64,000 bases of DNA from an uncultured Acidimicrobiaceae bacterium (GTDB taxonomy: Bacteria; Actinomycetota; Acidimicrobiia; Acidimicrobiales; SZUA-35), in the NCBI GenBank assembly GCA_947259095.1, contig CAMYLA010000031.1, positions 1 to 64,000 on the forward strand. The letters are read 5' to 3'. The notes beneath the pieces were generated by a model that made no database searches, was not told the DNA's origin, and worked only from the letters and a program-made list of their open reading frames with translations. This document shows positions 40,959 through 51,878 of this stretch, in pieces (the stretch's first letter is position 1; each line of letters starts with the position of its first letter). The translations under genes and the position numbers were made by a program.

Positions 40959-41917
40959 CGCTCGTCGGCCGTGTCGGCGGCCGTGTCAGCGGCAGTGTCA
41001 GCGGCAGTGTCAGCGGCAGTGTCAGCGGCTGCGCCGTCCGGACCGAGTTCGGCGCCCAAGGCGCCGACCCGCAACTCACCGTCGACGGTCTGGCCACCCC
41101 GCTCGAGGAAGTTGGCCATGGCCTGGTGCGAGGAAGGGTGACGAAGGGTCTCCTGGAACAGGAACGCCTCGGTCAGCAGGCCTTCGGTGGGGTCGGGCTG
41201 GGCGGCCAACACCGATGCCTTGGCCCGGCTCACCGCCGCCGGCGGGAATCCGGCGATCCGGTCCGCCAATCGATCGACGAAGGGTCGCAGATCCCCAGGC
41301 GGAAGGGCTCGATTCAGCCAACCCCAGTTCTCGAGGGTCGCAGCGTCGATGTCGTCGCCCCCGAGCACGATCTCCATCGCCCGACCCCGGCCGAGCAGGC
41401 TCGGCAGGCGCTGGGTTCCGGAGCCGCCGGGAAGGATCCCCAACGGGACCTCCATCTGGCACAGTGTGGTCTTGCCGACGGTGCCGAACCGCATGTCACA
41501 GGAGGCCGAGAACTCGCCGCCACCACCACCGACCCGTCCGTCGATCTCACAGATGGTCGGGATGGCCATCGTCCGGTACCGCTCACACATCTTGTGGAAA
41601 CCGGTGAGCTCGGTGCCCCGGACCGGGGCATCGTCGACCGGGAAATCCAGGATCTGGGCCACGTCGTAGTGGGCGATGAAGAAGTGGGGATTGGCGCTGC
41701 GCAGGACCAGGACCCGGGCGTCGGTGTTGTGCTCGAGGTGGTCTGGCAGGGCCCGAAGGTCGGCGAACAGCTCGACGGTCAACAGGTTGACCGGACCATT
41801 GTCGATCTCGGCGACGGCGACCCCGTCCGCCACCGTCAACCGGATGGCGTTGAGGTCCGGCGCCGAACTCGACCGGGGCCGCCGGTCCCTGCTCTCGGCT
41901 GCGGTTGCGTCTGACAC
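40955..41917 (-). CDS. Enoyl-CoA hydratase/isomerase family protein with repeat tail
   Basis: A 320-residue crotonase-fold protein. A disordered start (to about residue 20) is followed by the crotonase core: IRLTVADGVAVAEIDNGPVNLL, an oxyanion loop near IDGRVGGGGGEFSASCDMRF, and VPLGILPGGSGTQRLPSLLG. The Glu/Gly pattern in GGGGGEFSA supports catalytic competence but the substrate is unknown. The C-terminus ends with five A-A-D-T-type repeats encoded by a 12-bp tandem repeat. GTG 41917 has AAGGGAG 7 nt upstream. Confidence 0.83.
   Translation of the reverse strand: MSDATAAESRDRRPRSSSAPDLNAIRLTVADGVAVAEIDNGPVNLLTVELFADLRALPDHLEHNTDARVLVLRSANPHFFIAHYDVAQILDFPVDDAPVRGTELTGFHKMCERYRTMAIPTICEIDGRVGGGGGEFSASCDMRFGTVGKTTLCQMEVPLGILPGGSGTQRLPSLLGRGRAMEIVLGGDDIDAATLENWGWLNRALPPGDLRPFVDRLADRIAGFPPAAVSRAKASVLAAQPDPTEGLLTEAFLFQETLRHPSSHQAMANFLERGGQTVDGELRVGALGAELGPDGAAADTAADTAADTAADTAADTADER
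40972..41034. repeat. 12-bp in-frame tandem repeat
   Basis: gtgtcagcggca and close variants are repeated five times, coding an A-A-D-T run at the C-terminus of the crotonase-fold protein. Such a run is prone to slip, so repeat number may vary among strains. Confidence 0.85.
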
Positions 41918-42088
41918 GGGATGCTCCCTTGGTCGGCTGCGGCCGGTCTCGACCGGGTGGAGCGAGCCTGCGGCTCTCTCCGGCCTCATTATGTCCTACC
42001 ATCTACCGTGAGGCCGGGGCCAGCAGCATCGACCCCGGATACATCGTCACCAACGGAGCAGCGCAGACCATGAGCCAACGTCCGACAC

Positions 42089-42793
42089 ATGCCTGAGCTG
42101 CGCCGGCTGCTGATCGGCGACGAGCCCCGGACCTGGGCCGACGCCGGATTCAGCATCGACGGTGACGAAACCGCCATCGGCACCATTGCGCTGGGGTTCG
42201 TCGGGCCACCCGATCACGAGGAAAGCAGCGCCACCGGCAGGGCAAGGGGAGTGGTCGGCTGGGAGCTGACCGACATCGAAGACGGTTCCATCGACGGCAT
42301 CAGCTCGACCCGCACCACCGCCGATCCGGCCCGACCGACCGTGCACCCCAATGGCGTCACCCGCCTCGATCACGTCGTGATCATGACCCCCGATCTGGAG
42401 CGAACCACCTCGTCGCTGCGGAGGTTCGGGTTCTCGCCTCGCCGGACCAGGGAGGTGCCCGGCTCGGAACCGGCCCGGCGGCAGATGTTCATCTGGGCCG
42501 GCGAGACCATCCTCGAGGTGGTCGGCCCCACCGAAGCCACCGGTTCGGCACCGGCCGCGGTCTGGGGCCTGGCGCTCACCACCACCGACATGAATCAGGC
42601 GGCCGAGGCGCTCGGGTCACACCTCAGCCCCCCGAAACCAGCGGTGCAACCGGGCCGGCAGATCGCCACCGTCGACACCAGGGCGCTTGGCATCTCCATC
42701 GCCCTGGCGCTGATGACCCCCCACGTGCCGAGCGACGACCCGTCGGCCCGGGGAGCCGACGATCCGTCCGGCCAGTGGTCAGGCGGCGGCTAG
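42089..42793 (+). CDS. VOC family (glyoxalase-like) protein
   Basis: A 234-residue protein. The N-terminal 90 residues are not recognised; the rest resembles a VOC/glyoxalase module (TRLDHVVIMTPDLERTTSSLRRFGF, FIWAGETILEVVGP and GLALTTTDMNQA). His and Glu at the usual positions suggest a metal site. Reaction unknown. Its stop shares one base with the GTG of the next gene, so the pair is translationally linked. Confidence 0.75.
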   Translation: MPELRRLLIGDEPRTWADAGFSIDGDETAIGTIALGFVGPPDHEESSATGRARGVVGWELTDIEDGSIDGISSTRTTADPARPTVHPNGVTRLDHVVIMTPDLERTTSSLRRFGFSPRRTREVPGSEPARRQMFIWAGETILEVVGPTEATGSAPAAVWGLALTTTDMNQAAEALGSHLSPPKPAVQPGRQIATVDTRALGISIALALMTPHVPSDDPSARGADDPSGQWSGGG

Positions 42794-43389
42794 TGCTCGA
42801 CCATGTTTTCACCGACGCCATCGGCGCCCTGCGCGATGCCCTCGAATCGGCACTGCTGGAGCGGCAGGCGCTGGAGGAACGCTTCCAGACCGACGTGCTG
42901 CTCGGCGATGTCAGCTGGGAGACCATCTACGGCCTTCCCGGCGAGGGCCTGCCCCCTCGGGTCCAGGTCGACCTGACCCTGGAGTGGCCGACCTGGGCCC
43001 AGACGGCCTACCGGACCTGGTTCCTCGATGAGGAGTTCACCGAGGGGCCGGTCATCGAGATCGAAGTGGTGTTCCGGGTCCAGCGGCTGTCGGAGGCCCC
43101 GGACCCGGCGGTGATCATGGAGGGCCTGCCGCTCCATTCGCCCCAGATCGGGGACGAGGAACTGACCGGGCTTGGACCGACGGTGGAGACGGTCTACGAC
43201 AGCGACCTCGAGATCGTCTCCCACGCGGTGGAGATCACCTACTCCGGATCGTACGAGCTCGACGAGAAGACGCTGGAGGACGGTTCGGCCCTCGACCAGC
43301 ACTTCGGCTCGATCGGCGGTTGGATCACCGCAACACTGGTCCGCCTCGGCGACTTGCCGTTGTCGTTCGAACCGGCCCAGGAGCTGTAG
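42793..43389 (+). CDS. Conserved-looking hypothetical protein
   Basis: A 198-residue acidic soluble protein. GTG 42793 overlaps the TAG of the VOC gene by one base and is the best start. The sequence has a regular beta-strand pattern (VQVDLTLEWPTWAQTAYRTW, GPVIEIEVVFRVQRL) and a helical N-terminus. No signal peptide, membrane helix or known motif is visible. Codon use and composition match neighbours. I do not recognise the family. Confidence 0.7.
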   Translation: MLDHVFTDAIGALRDALESALLERQALEERFQTDVLLGDVSWETIYGLPGEGLPPRVQVDLTLEWPTWAQTAYRTWFLDEEFTEGPVIEIEVVFRVQRLSEAPDPAVIMEGLPLHSPQIGDEELTGLGPTVETVYDSDLEIVSHAVEITYSGSYELDEKTLEDGSALDQHFGSIGGWITATLVRLGDLPLSFEPAQEL

Positions 43390-43444
43390 CCGGTCCCCGG
43401 ATCGTCACAAACGCCGGAGACGGGCGGCCAGAGCCGCTCAGGGC

Positions 43445-43450
43445 TACCCT
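43445..43450 (+). promoter_or_regulatory. -10 element TACCCT, predicted leaderless start of the EAL gene
   Basis: TACCCT ends 8 nt before GTG 43459. This decides the GTG start and mirrors the ychF promoter exactly. Confidence 0.5.
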
Positions 43451-43458
43451 GGGAAGCG

Positions 43459-44517
43459 GTGAGAGCGCAGGAACGGACCTTCCAGCTTCCAGGAGCAGAG
43501 CCCATGTTGGTCCTGCTCGGCTCGGCCGACCCCGGTGTCATCACCCACCTCGACGAATCGCTGATCGCCGAAGCCGAGACGGTCGACATCCGATCCGGCG
43601 TCGTCTGGTTGGAGGTGGCGGATTGTCGGGCCTTCCTCCATCGGCTTGTCGGTCAGATGTCTGGCAACGGGAACGGCTCGTCGGCCAGCGGCGGTGACGG
43701 AGCTGAGGTCAAGGTTGCCGTGGCCCAGGTCGACTCGTCACCCCAGGAGTTGGTGCAGAAGGCGCTGATGGCGGCCACGCTGACCGAGGTGGCGGACCTG
43801 CTGGAGCAGGAGGAGTTGGCAAGCGCCGATCTGGACTACGAGGTTCGCTACCAGCCGATCGTCCGGCTCAACAACCGCTCGGTGGTCGGTTTCGAGGCGC
43901 TGATCCGGGCCAGGGTGTCCGGTGAGATCCTGACCGCCAACACCCTGATCGCCAGGGCCACCAAGGGCGGCTGGCTGGCCGACCTCGACCAGATGAGTCG
44001 CCAGCTCGCGGTCCGAGGCGTCGGACCGTGGCTGGGCGCCGGCCTGCTGTTCCTCAACATCATGGCCCCCGGCGGCATGTTCGACCTGGCCGCAGCCCGG
44101 CGGACCATCCGCCAAGCCGAGGACATCGGCCTCGAGCCGGACCAGGTGGTGTTCGAAACCGCGGAGCGGAACCGGTACACCGACATCGACCTGGCCGCGG
44201 CCCAGCTGACCAAGCTCCGCAACGCCGGGGTACGGATCGCCATCGACGATGTCGGCGACGGCTACTCCAGCCTCCGGGTCGCCACCAGCTTCAAGCCGGA
44301 CGTGCTGAAGCTGGCCGGCGATCTGATCGCCGCATTGCCCAGTACCGAAGCAACCGCCATCATCCGGGCCGTGGTCGACCTGGCCCACCGAACCGGGGCA
44401 TGGGTGGTGGCCGAGGGTGTCGAAACCGAGGCCCAGGCCAAGGCCCTGCGGCATCTCGAGGTGGACTGGGGCCAGGGCGTCCTGTTCGGCCCTCCCGAGG
44501 TCCGACCCGCCGGCTGA
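43459..44517 (+). CDS. EAL domain cyclic-di-GMP phosphodiesterase-like protein
   Basis: A 352-residue cytoplasmic protein. The N-terminal 120 residues include a short beta domain and a helical linker. The EAL domain (about residues 125-350) has GFEALIR, LNIMAPG (Asn), VFETAE (Glu), IDDVGDGYSS (Asp-Asp), the Lys in DVLKLAGD, VAEGVE (Glu) and GQGVLFG (Gln), so the catalytic set is complete and activity against c-di-GMP is plausible. No GGDEF domain is nearby. Confidence 0.85.
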   Translation: MRAQERTFQLPGAEPMLVLLGSADPGVITHLDESLIAEAETVDIRSGVVWLEVADCRAFLHRLVGQMSGNGNGSSASGGDGAEVKVAVAQVDSSPQELVQKALMAATLTEVADLLEQEELASADLDYEVRYQPIVRLNNRSVVGFEALIRARVSGEILTANTLIARATKGGWLADLDQMSRQLAVRGVGPWLGAGLLFLNIMAPGGMFDLAAARRTIRQAEDIGLEPDQVVFETAERNRYTDIDLAAAQLTKLRNAGVRIAIDDVGDGYSSLRVATSFKPDVLKLAGDLIAALPSTEATAIIRAVVDLAHRTGAWVVAEGVETEAQAKALRHLEVDWGQGVLFGPPEVRPAG

Positions 44518-44584
44518 CTAGTGGTCGAGGAAGGGTTTGTCGAGGCCCTCAGGGTCGTTGCCGGAGCGTTTTCGCCGCAGGCCT

Positions 44585-45568
44585 TCAGCGCTGCAGGAGC
44601 GGCAGCAGCTCGGCCAGCGGCCGTTCCGGCCGAGGCCCGAGGTGGGAAATGACCTCCGCCGCGGCCAGTGATCCGAGCCGGCCGACATCGGCCAGCGCCA
44701 TCCCCTTGCTCAGCCCGTACAGGACACCGGCCGCGTACTGGTCGCCGGCGCCGGTGGTATCGACCACGTGCTCGACCGGTTCGGGGGCGATCTCGATGAT
44801 CTCGCCACCCTGGACCAACCACGAGCCATCCTCGCTCAAGGTGACACAGGCCAACTCGACCTGATCGGCCACCTTCGACACCGCCGTTTCCAAATCGCAC
44901 TGATAGAGCGTGGTCAGTTCGGCCCGGTTGGCGAACAGGATGTCGACCGGACCGGCCACCAGTTCGAGGAACTCCTGGTGGTGGCGCTCGATGCAAAAGG
45001 TGTCGGACAGGGTCAACGAGACCCTGGCACCGCCGCCCATGGCGAGGTCCATGGCCTTGCGGATGGCCTGCTTGGCCGATTCGACATCCCACAGGTATCC
45101 CTCGCAGAACAGCAGCGGGGCCCGCTGCACCGTTTCGAGGCGGACATCTTCGGGTTCCAGTAGTGCCGAGACGCCGAGGTAGGTGCTCATCGTTCGCTGG
45201 GCGTCGGGGGTGACCAGGATCAGACACATCGCGGTCGGCGGACCGCTGGTGGCGGCCGGCTGGTCGAACGACACGCCGATCGACCGCATCTCCTCGGCGA
45301 ACACCGCTCCGAGCTCGTCATCGCGTACCTTGCCGATGTAGGCCGCTCGGCCACCGAGGGAGGCGAAGCCGGCCACGGTGTTGGCCGCGGAGCCTCCGGA
45401 GGCCTTCACCGAGTGCCCGAGCAGCCCGTAGAGCTCCTGAGCCCGTTCGGTGTCGATCAGCGACATCGAACCCTTCTCCAACCCCTGGGCGGCCACGAAC
45501 TCATCGCTGGTGGTCGCCAAAACGTCAACGATGGCGTTGCCGACCCCTACGACATCAACTGGCTGCAT
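44585..45568 (-). CDS. PfkB family sugar/adenosine kinase
   Basis: A 327-residue ribokinase-fold kinase (PfkB family), resembling adenosine kinase-like proteins. Signature 1 is GGSAANTVAGFASLGGRAAYIGKV and signature 2 is DTTGAGDQYAAGVLYG with the catalytic Asp. It phosphorylates a nucleoside or sugar; adenosine is the most likely substrate by overall pattern. ATG 45568 has AAGGAG 7 nt upstream. The 215-bp region upstream is shared with the DUF1996 gene and holds a palindrome at 45691-45706. Confidence 0.87.
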   Translation of the reverse strand: MQPVDVVGVGNAIVDVLATTSDEFVAAQGLEKGSMSLIDTERAQELYGLLGHSVKASGGSAANTVAGFASLGGRAAYIGKVRDDELGAVFAEEMRSIGVSFDQPAATSGPPTAMCLILVTPDAQRTMSTYLGVSALLEPEDVRLETVQRAPLLFCEGYLWDVESAKQAIRKAMDLAMGGGARVSLTLSDTFCIERHHQEFLELVAGPVDILFANRAELTTLYQCDLETAVSKVADQVELACVTLSEDGSWLVQGGEIIEIAPEPVEHVVDTTGAGDQYAAGVLYGLSKGMALADVGRLGSLAAAEVISHLGPRPERPLAELLPLLQR

Positions 45569-45690
45569 CGGTGGCTCCTTTTGCTTCACAGGCACCGTAT
45601 CCGACTCGGCGCCGACCGACCCTGGGCGATCCAGCCGGTCATCGCCAGGTGGGATTGCGGACCGTCCGCCACCCTCTTCATCGGCCGTGT

Positions 45691-45706
45691 CTAATATTGC
45701 GATTAG
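45691..45706. promoter_or_regulatory. CTAAT-N6-ATTAG palindrome in an AT-rich promoter region
   Basis: CTAAT (45691-45695) and ATTAG (45702-45706) form a perfect inverted repeat in one of the most AT-rich stretches of the window. It overlaps a TAATAT hexamer that could be the -10 of the DUF1996 gene (start 45784). Could be an operator between the two divergent genes. Confidence 0.4.
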
Positions 45707-45783
45707 GTTGCAAGCAGCACCTGCACCGGTTACAAACAAAGAGCGTTTCAGCGGGTACGAATCGCAGGGAGAGCCACCGAACG

Positions 45784-47361
45784 ATGTCACCAGTTTCTGG
45801 ACTAGCCGCATTGTGTGTGGCGTTCACCGCAGGTCTGACGCTGACGTTGGTCGTTGTCGACTCCTCGGCCCAGGACGGCGATCAAGCCCAGCGGATCGAG
45901 ACCGCAGCCCCACCGGCCGCGACCGAATCGTCATCTTCCACCCCGGCCAACCCGCCCACCGAGGCCGCTTCCCGGCCCGAGTTGCTGGTGGTGGCCGGCG
46001 CCGACCAAGCACCACTCGAATCGCTTTCGTCGACCGACGCCGACCCCCTGGTCCAAGGCGATCCGACCCCATCGACGGCCGAGGGCACCAGCCAGGATGC
46101 CGAGGCGGCCCCGGCCGATACTGCGGGCACCGACGCCGGGGAAGCAACGAGCACAGCCACCGCCGATGCCGGCGCGACCACCACGGCCGCATCACCGTCG
46201 TCCACCCCGCCGGATGCCGACGCCAAGACTCCGAACGCTCCGGCGCCAGCCGGCCCCTCGACGGCAAAGGCGTCCGGGCCCACCACCGCCAAGCCGGCCC
46301 CGACCACCAAGGCCCCCACAACGGCCGCCCCGACCACCCAGGCCCCCACAACGGCAGCATCGGCACCGCCGAAACCGTCCAACGGCGGCAGCGGCGCCCA
46401 GTTCGAGCCGATCCGAAACCGGAATCCGCTGTTCAACCGCTACGAGAACCTCCCGGCCAGCCAGATCAGCGTCGACATGCTCACCGAGCCCGCCCCGGTG
46501 CCGGACAACGGCTCGAACGGTGATGGCAACTTCCGCATGGCCTGCGCCTACTCGCACTTCTCCTACGACGATCCGATCGTCTTCCCCGGCCAGCCCGGCA
46601 AGTCCCACCTCCACATGTTCTTCGGGAACACCAAGGTCGACGCCCACACCAACACCAACAGCCTGGTGAACTCCGGTGGCAGCAGCTGCAACGGCTTCGA
46701 GCTGAATCGGTCCGGCTACTGGACCCCGGCCCTGCTCGACGGCAAGGGCAACGCAGTGGTCCCGGATCAGATCATCCTCTACTACAAAACCAAGGATCCC
46801 AGCACCGTCAAGGGTATGCCGCAGGGTCTCAAGATGATCGCCGGCAATCCCACCAAGGAGTCGTTCACCGCCGACTACAAGCTCGGCTGGTCCTGTGGGC
46901 CCAGCGGCACGTCCTACAACCGCTCGAATCGCATCCCCAACAACTGCGGCAGCGATCCGGTCAACGCCTACATCCAGTTCCCCTTCTGCTGGGACGGAAG
47001 GAACCTCGACTCGGCCGACCACAGCTCCCACATGGCCTACGTGAACGACAACCAGTCGTGCCCCGGCAGCCACCCGGTCCGCCTCCCCCAGATCTCGATC
47101 CTGATGTACTTCCCGCCGGGCAACACCAACGGCTGGTACCTGTCATCTGACAAGTCGAACGGGTTCAACACCGGCCCCGGGGCAACCCTTCACGCCGACT
47201 GGTTCGGCGGCTGGCACGACGACGCAATGAACCTGTGGATCAACGGCTGCATGACCAGGGCCAGGAACTGCTCCTACGGGCAGACCGGCACCAACCGCAT
47301 GTTCGCCAAGTTGAACGGGCATCAGAACTACCCCGGCAACAACTTCCTCCCCCTGCCGTAG
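45784..47361 (+). CDS. Secreted DUF1996 domain protein with Thr/Pro/Ala linker
   Basis: A 525-residue exported protein. The first 30 residues form a signal peptide (LAALCVAFTAGLTLTLVVV). A 180-residue linker rich in Ala, Thr, Pro and Ser, with TTxAPTTxAP-like repeats, precedes a C-terminal DUF1996 domain (about 230-525; RMACAYSHFSYDDPIVFPGQ, GKSHLHMFFGN, NRSGYWTPALLDG, DHSSHMAYV, CPGSHPVRLPQIS). Conserved His, Asp and several Cys suggest disulfides and perhaps a metal. DUF1996 proteins are mostly fungal or actinobacterial with no proven function. Confidence 0.83.
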   Translation: MSPVSGLAALCVAFTAGLTLTLVVVDSSAQDGDQAQRIETAAPPAATESSSSTPANPPTEAASRPELLVVAGADQAPLESLSSTDADPLVQGDPTPSTAEGTSQDAEAAPADTAGTDAGEATSTATADAGATTTAASPSSTPPDADAKTPNAPAPAGPSTAKASGPTTAKPAPTTKAPTTAAPTTQAPTTAASAPPKPSNGGSGAQFEPIRNRNPLFNRYENLPASQISVDMLTEPAPVPDNGSNGDGNFRMACAYSHFSYDDPIVFPGQPGKSHLHMFFGNTKVDAHTNTNSLVNSGGSSCNGFELNRSGYWTPALLDGKGNAVVPDQIILYYKTKDPSTVKGMPQGLKMIAGNPTKESFTADYKLGWSCGPSGTSYNRSNRIPNNCGSDPVNAYIQFPFCWDGRNLDSADHSSHMAYVNDNQSCPGSHPVRLPQISILMYFPPGNTNGWYLSSDKSNGFNTGPGATLHADWFGGWHDDAMNLWINGCMTRARNCSYGQTGTNRMFAKLNGHQNYPGNNFLPLP

Positions 47362-47482
47362 CTGCGAGACCGGTCCCCCGGGCGGGCCTCGACGCCGGGC
47401 TCTCGATGTGGTTTCCGTGGTTTCCTCGGTGCCCCGGGCCGCAGCGCCGGGTTCGGAGCCGGGCGGGCCCGATCGCCTCTCA

Positions 47483-47519
47483 CAAAACGAAAGACCGACC
47501 CGGTCGAGCCGAGTCGGTC
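47483..47519 (-). terminator. Intrinsic terminator downstream of nrdJ
   Basis: On the minus strand GACCGAC (47519-47513) pairs with GTCGGTC (47499-47493), then TTTCGTTTTGTG follows. It lies about 140 nt after the nrdJ stop. The U run is interrupted, so strength is uncertain. Confidence 0.55.
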
Positions 47520-47567
47520 GGATGGCTTCAGCCCGAAGCCGTGGCTGAGACCGCAACCAGGTAACCC

Positions 47568-47630
47568 GGCGGTATCCAGCAGTCGCAGTGTGGTCGGCTA
47601 CGACCCCAACACGACCGGCTGGATACCGCC
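47568..47630. repeat. 12-bp inverted repeat with an internal hairpin
   Basis: GGCGGTATCCAG (47568-47579) and CTGGATACCGCC (47619-47630) pair perfectly; inside the 39-nt loop GGTCG (47592-47596) pairs with CGACC (47601-47605). It lies between the converging DUF1996 and nrdJ genes. On the + strand TTTCCT follows, so it may terminate the DUF1996 transcript. Confidence 0.6.
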
Positions 47631-47655
47631 TTTCCTACCCGCGCGCCCTCGTGGA

Positions 47656-50475
<2,820 letters not shown>

Positions 50476-51019
50476 TGCTGGTTTCTCTTTCTGTACTGTG
50501 CCCGATCGCCGATCTTGGTTCGACGGTGGGCGGTTGGCGGATGACGACCGACAGTTGCCCCGATCGCCCGTTTCGTGGTCGGTCCGGTGCCCATTCGGGC
50601 GCCCGGTCCGTGATTGTTGATTGTTGACTGATTGACTTGCGGTTGTCTGATGTGACGTGAAGCGGAATGCGTCCCCGAGGTTCGGTCTGAACCTCGGTTC
50701 TGCTATCGGTACTGCTGGATATTTCGTGGGTTACGAAGCGGCAGAATCGGTGAGTGCTCGATTTTCGAGCAGCCGGTTCCGCTGATTCCCAACTCTTGTT
50801 CGCAACGTGACCTCGAGCGTCGTCCGAATATTCAGGCCGTGCACTCGATCGAGTGGCCGCTCCGAGCCGGCGTCTCACGTACGTCGGTCCCCCATCCCTG
50901 CGGGGTTCCGGCCTCGAATCGACGGTCGACCCGACTATCAAGGCTAGACACCAGCGTTCAAACGAACACTAGATCTTGTGCTTACCGCCAGCCCCTTCGG
51001 AGCGACGCACAAGATGTGG
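50476..51019 (-). promoter_or_regulatory. Long hairpin-rich 5' leader of nrdJ
   Basis: From the predicted transcription start near 51019 to the nrdJ ATG there are about 544 nt with no convincing gene. Strong hairpins include 50675-50697 (CCGAGGTTC, ggtct, GAACCTCGG), 50755-50771 (7-bp stem, loop ttt) and the 14-bp palindrome CACTCGATCGAGTG at 50842-50855. A cobalamin riboswitch would be natural here, but I could not find its conserved core; only a GCCACT within the minus strand near 50850 resembles it. Function unresolved. Confidence 0.4.
50966..50981. promoter_or_regulatory. NrdR box (distal from promoter) upstream of nrdJ
   Basis: ACACTAGATCTTGTGC fits the NrdR palindrome (ACAC..., ...GTGT with AT-rich centre) with one change at the end. 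It lies about 45 nt downstream of the predicted start, where repressor binding could block elongation or cooperate with the proximal box. Confidence 0.6.
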
Positions 51020-51022
51020 CTA
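51007..51022. promoter_or_regulatory. Second, degenerate NrdR box at the nrdJ transcription start
   Basis: GCACAAGATGTGGCTA matches the reverse complement of the first box at 11 of 16 positions, including all of GCACAAGAT. Its centre is 41 bp from that of the first box, four helical turns, the sort of spacing used by paired NrdR sites. It overlaps the predicted start site. Confidence 0.5.
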
Positions 51023-51025
51023 TTC

Positions 51026-51055
51026 ATTACATCACTGTAATTACGATCATGTCAA
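51026..51055 (-). promoter_or_regulatory. Strong vegetative-type promoter for nrdJ
   Basis: On the minus strand TTGACA (51055-51050) is followed by an 18-nt spacer and TGTAAT (51031-51026). This is the best consensus promoter in the window. The -10 overlaps a perfect inverted repeat ATTACA-tcac-TGTAAT (51026-51041). Confidence 0.65.
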
Positions 51056-51878
51056 TGGAGAGGTGAAGAAATCGCATGATCTTCCTGATCAACCCCTGGC
51101 CGGGCGGGCTTTTCGAGCCGGATCCTGTTGTTGGGCTACGTGCTGTGCGGCGGGATCGGTCCGGTCGGGACCGGGTACCGGTGCGGGCGGCGGGTTTCAT
51201 CTCGTTCGGTGACCTTCGCTGGTTCGGTTGACCTTCGCTGGATCGATCGTTGCGTGGCCGTGACCTCACGGTTGCAAACGAGTGACACGTCGGTGGAGCA
51301 GCGGTCATGACGGAAGCCGAGTGGCCGGGAACTCAGGTCAAGGCTCGGCCACAACGATGGCAGCAAACGAGACTTGCCAACCGCGCGCCGCTCCGAACCC
51401 AAGAGCTCGACCGCCACGAGCTCAACAATACTGATGCCCTACACCCGACCTCCGTCACAAGCTGTTGCCCCACGCGGGCACCGACCAAGAACACTACGCA
51501 CTCTGCGCTGTGGATCGAAAGAGGATGAGGCTGTGGATTTCGTGGGGATTGTGACAAACGACGGTGGATAGTGACGGCGAAACTGTTGACGATCACAAGC
51601 GGCGCGTCGATGGTCACCCCCTGCGGTTCGTGGCACGACCTGGGGATCCGGTCGCGGCCCAGAGCCCACACAGGGTGGGCTGCTGATCGACAATCAGGCC
51701 GACCGAGCACCGCTCGACGACAACCCGGTCGCCGGTCGCCGGCAGACCACGGCCTCGATCGGGCCGACGTTCGCTCGACATCGGCATGCCGTCGCTTCGC
51801 CGCCGGTCGAGGTGGTTGTCCCTAGACTCGGCCATGGCGAAGCGGCAGTCTCGGCCCGGACAGGAGTGAGAAACCCAC
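51056..51878. other. 823-bp region without a supported gene
   Basis: Several short reading frames exist but none has protein-like composition plus a good start. Features visible are a direct repeat (gaccttcgctgg near 51210 and 51229), a 51-codon frame from ATG 51077 that is preceded by GGAGAGG at poor spacing, and three DnaA-box-like TGTGGAT/GGTGGAT sequences at 51510-51572. The region looks like degenerated or purely regulatory DNA between nrdJ and the RibD-like gene. Confidence 0.6.

Noticed and set aside
43459-44517. Loss of catalytic residues in the EAL domain
   Set aside because: All acidic, Asn, Lys and Gln positions of the active site appear to be kept, although some flanking residues are unusual.
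50476-50965. Cobalamin riboswitch in the nrdJ leader
   Set aside because: Only a GCCACT fragment was seen; the other conserved boxes are not in the right order, so it is not called.
51077-51232. A 51-codon + strand frame starting MIFLINPWPGG
   Set aside because: GGAGAGG is 13 nt away and the second half is Arg-rich readthrough of GC-rich DNA; no support beyond a start codon.
51307-51710. Short frames on both strands in the empty region
   Set aside because: No family resemblance, no SD or promoter, and the opposing frames overlap each other.
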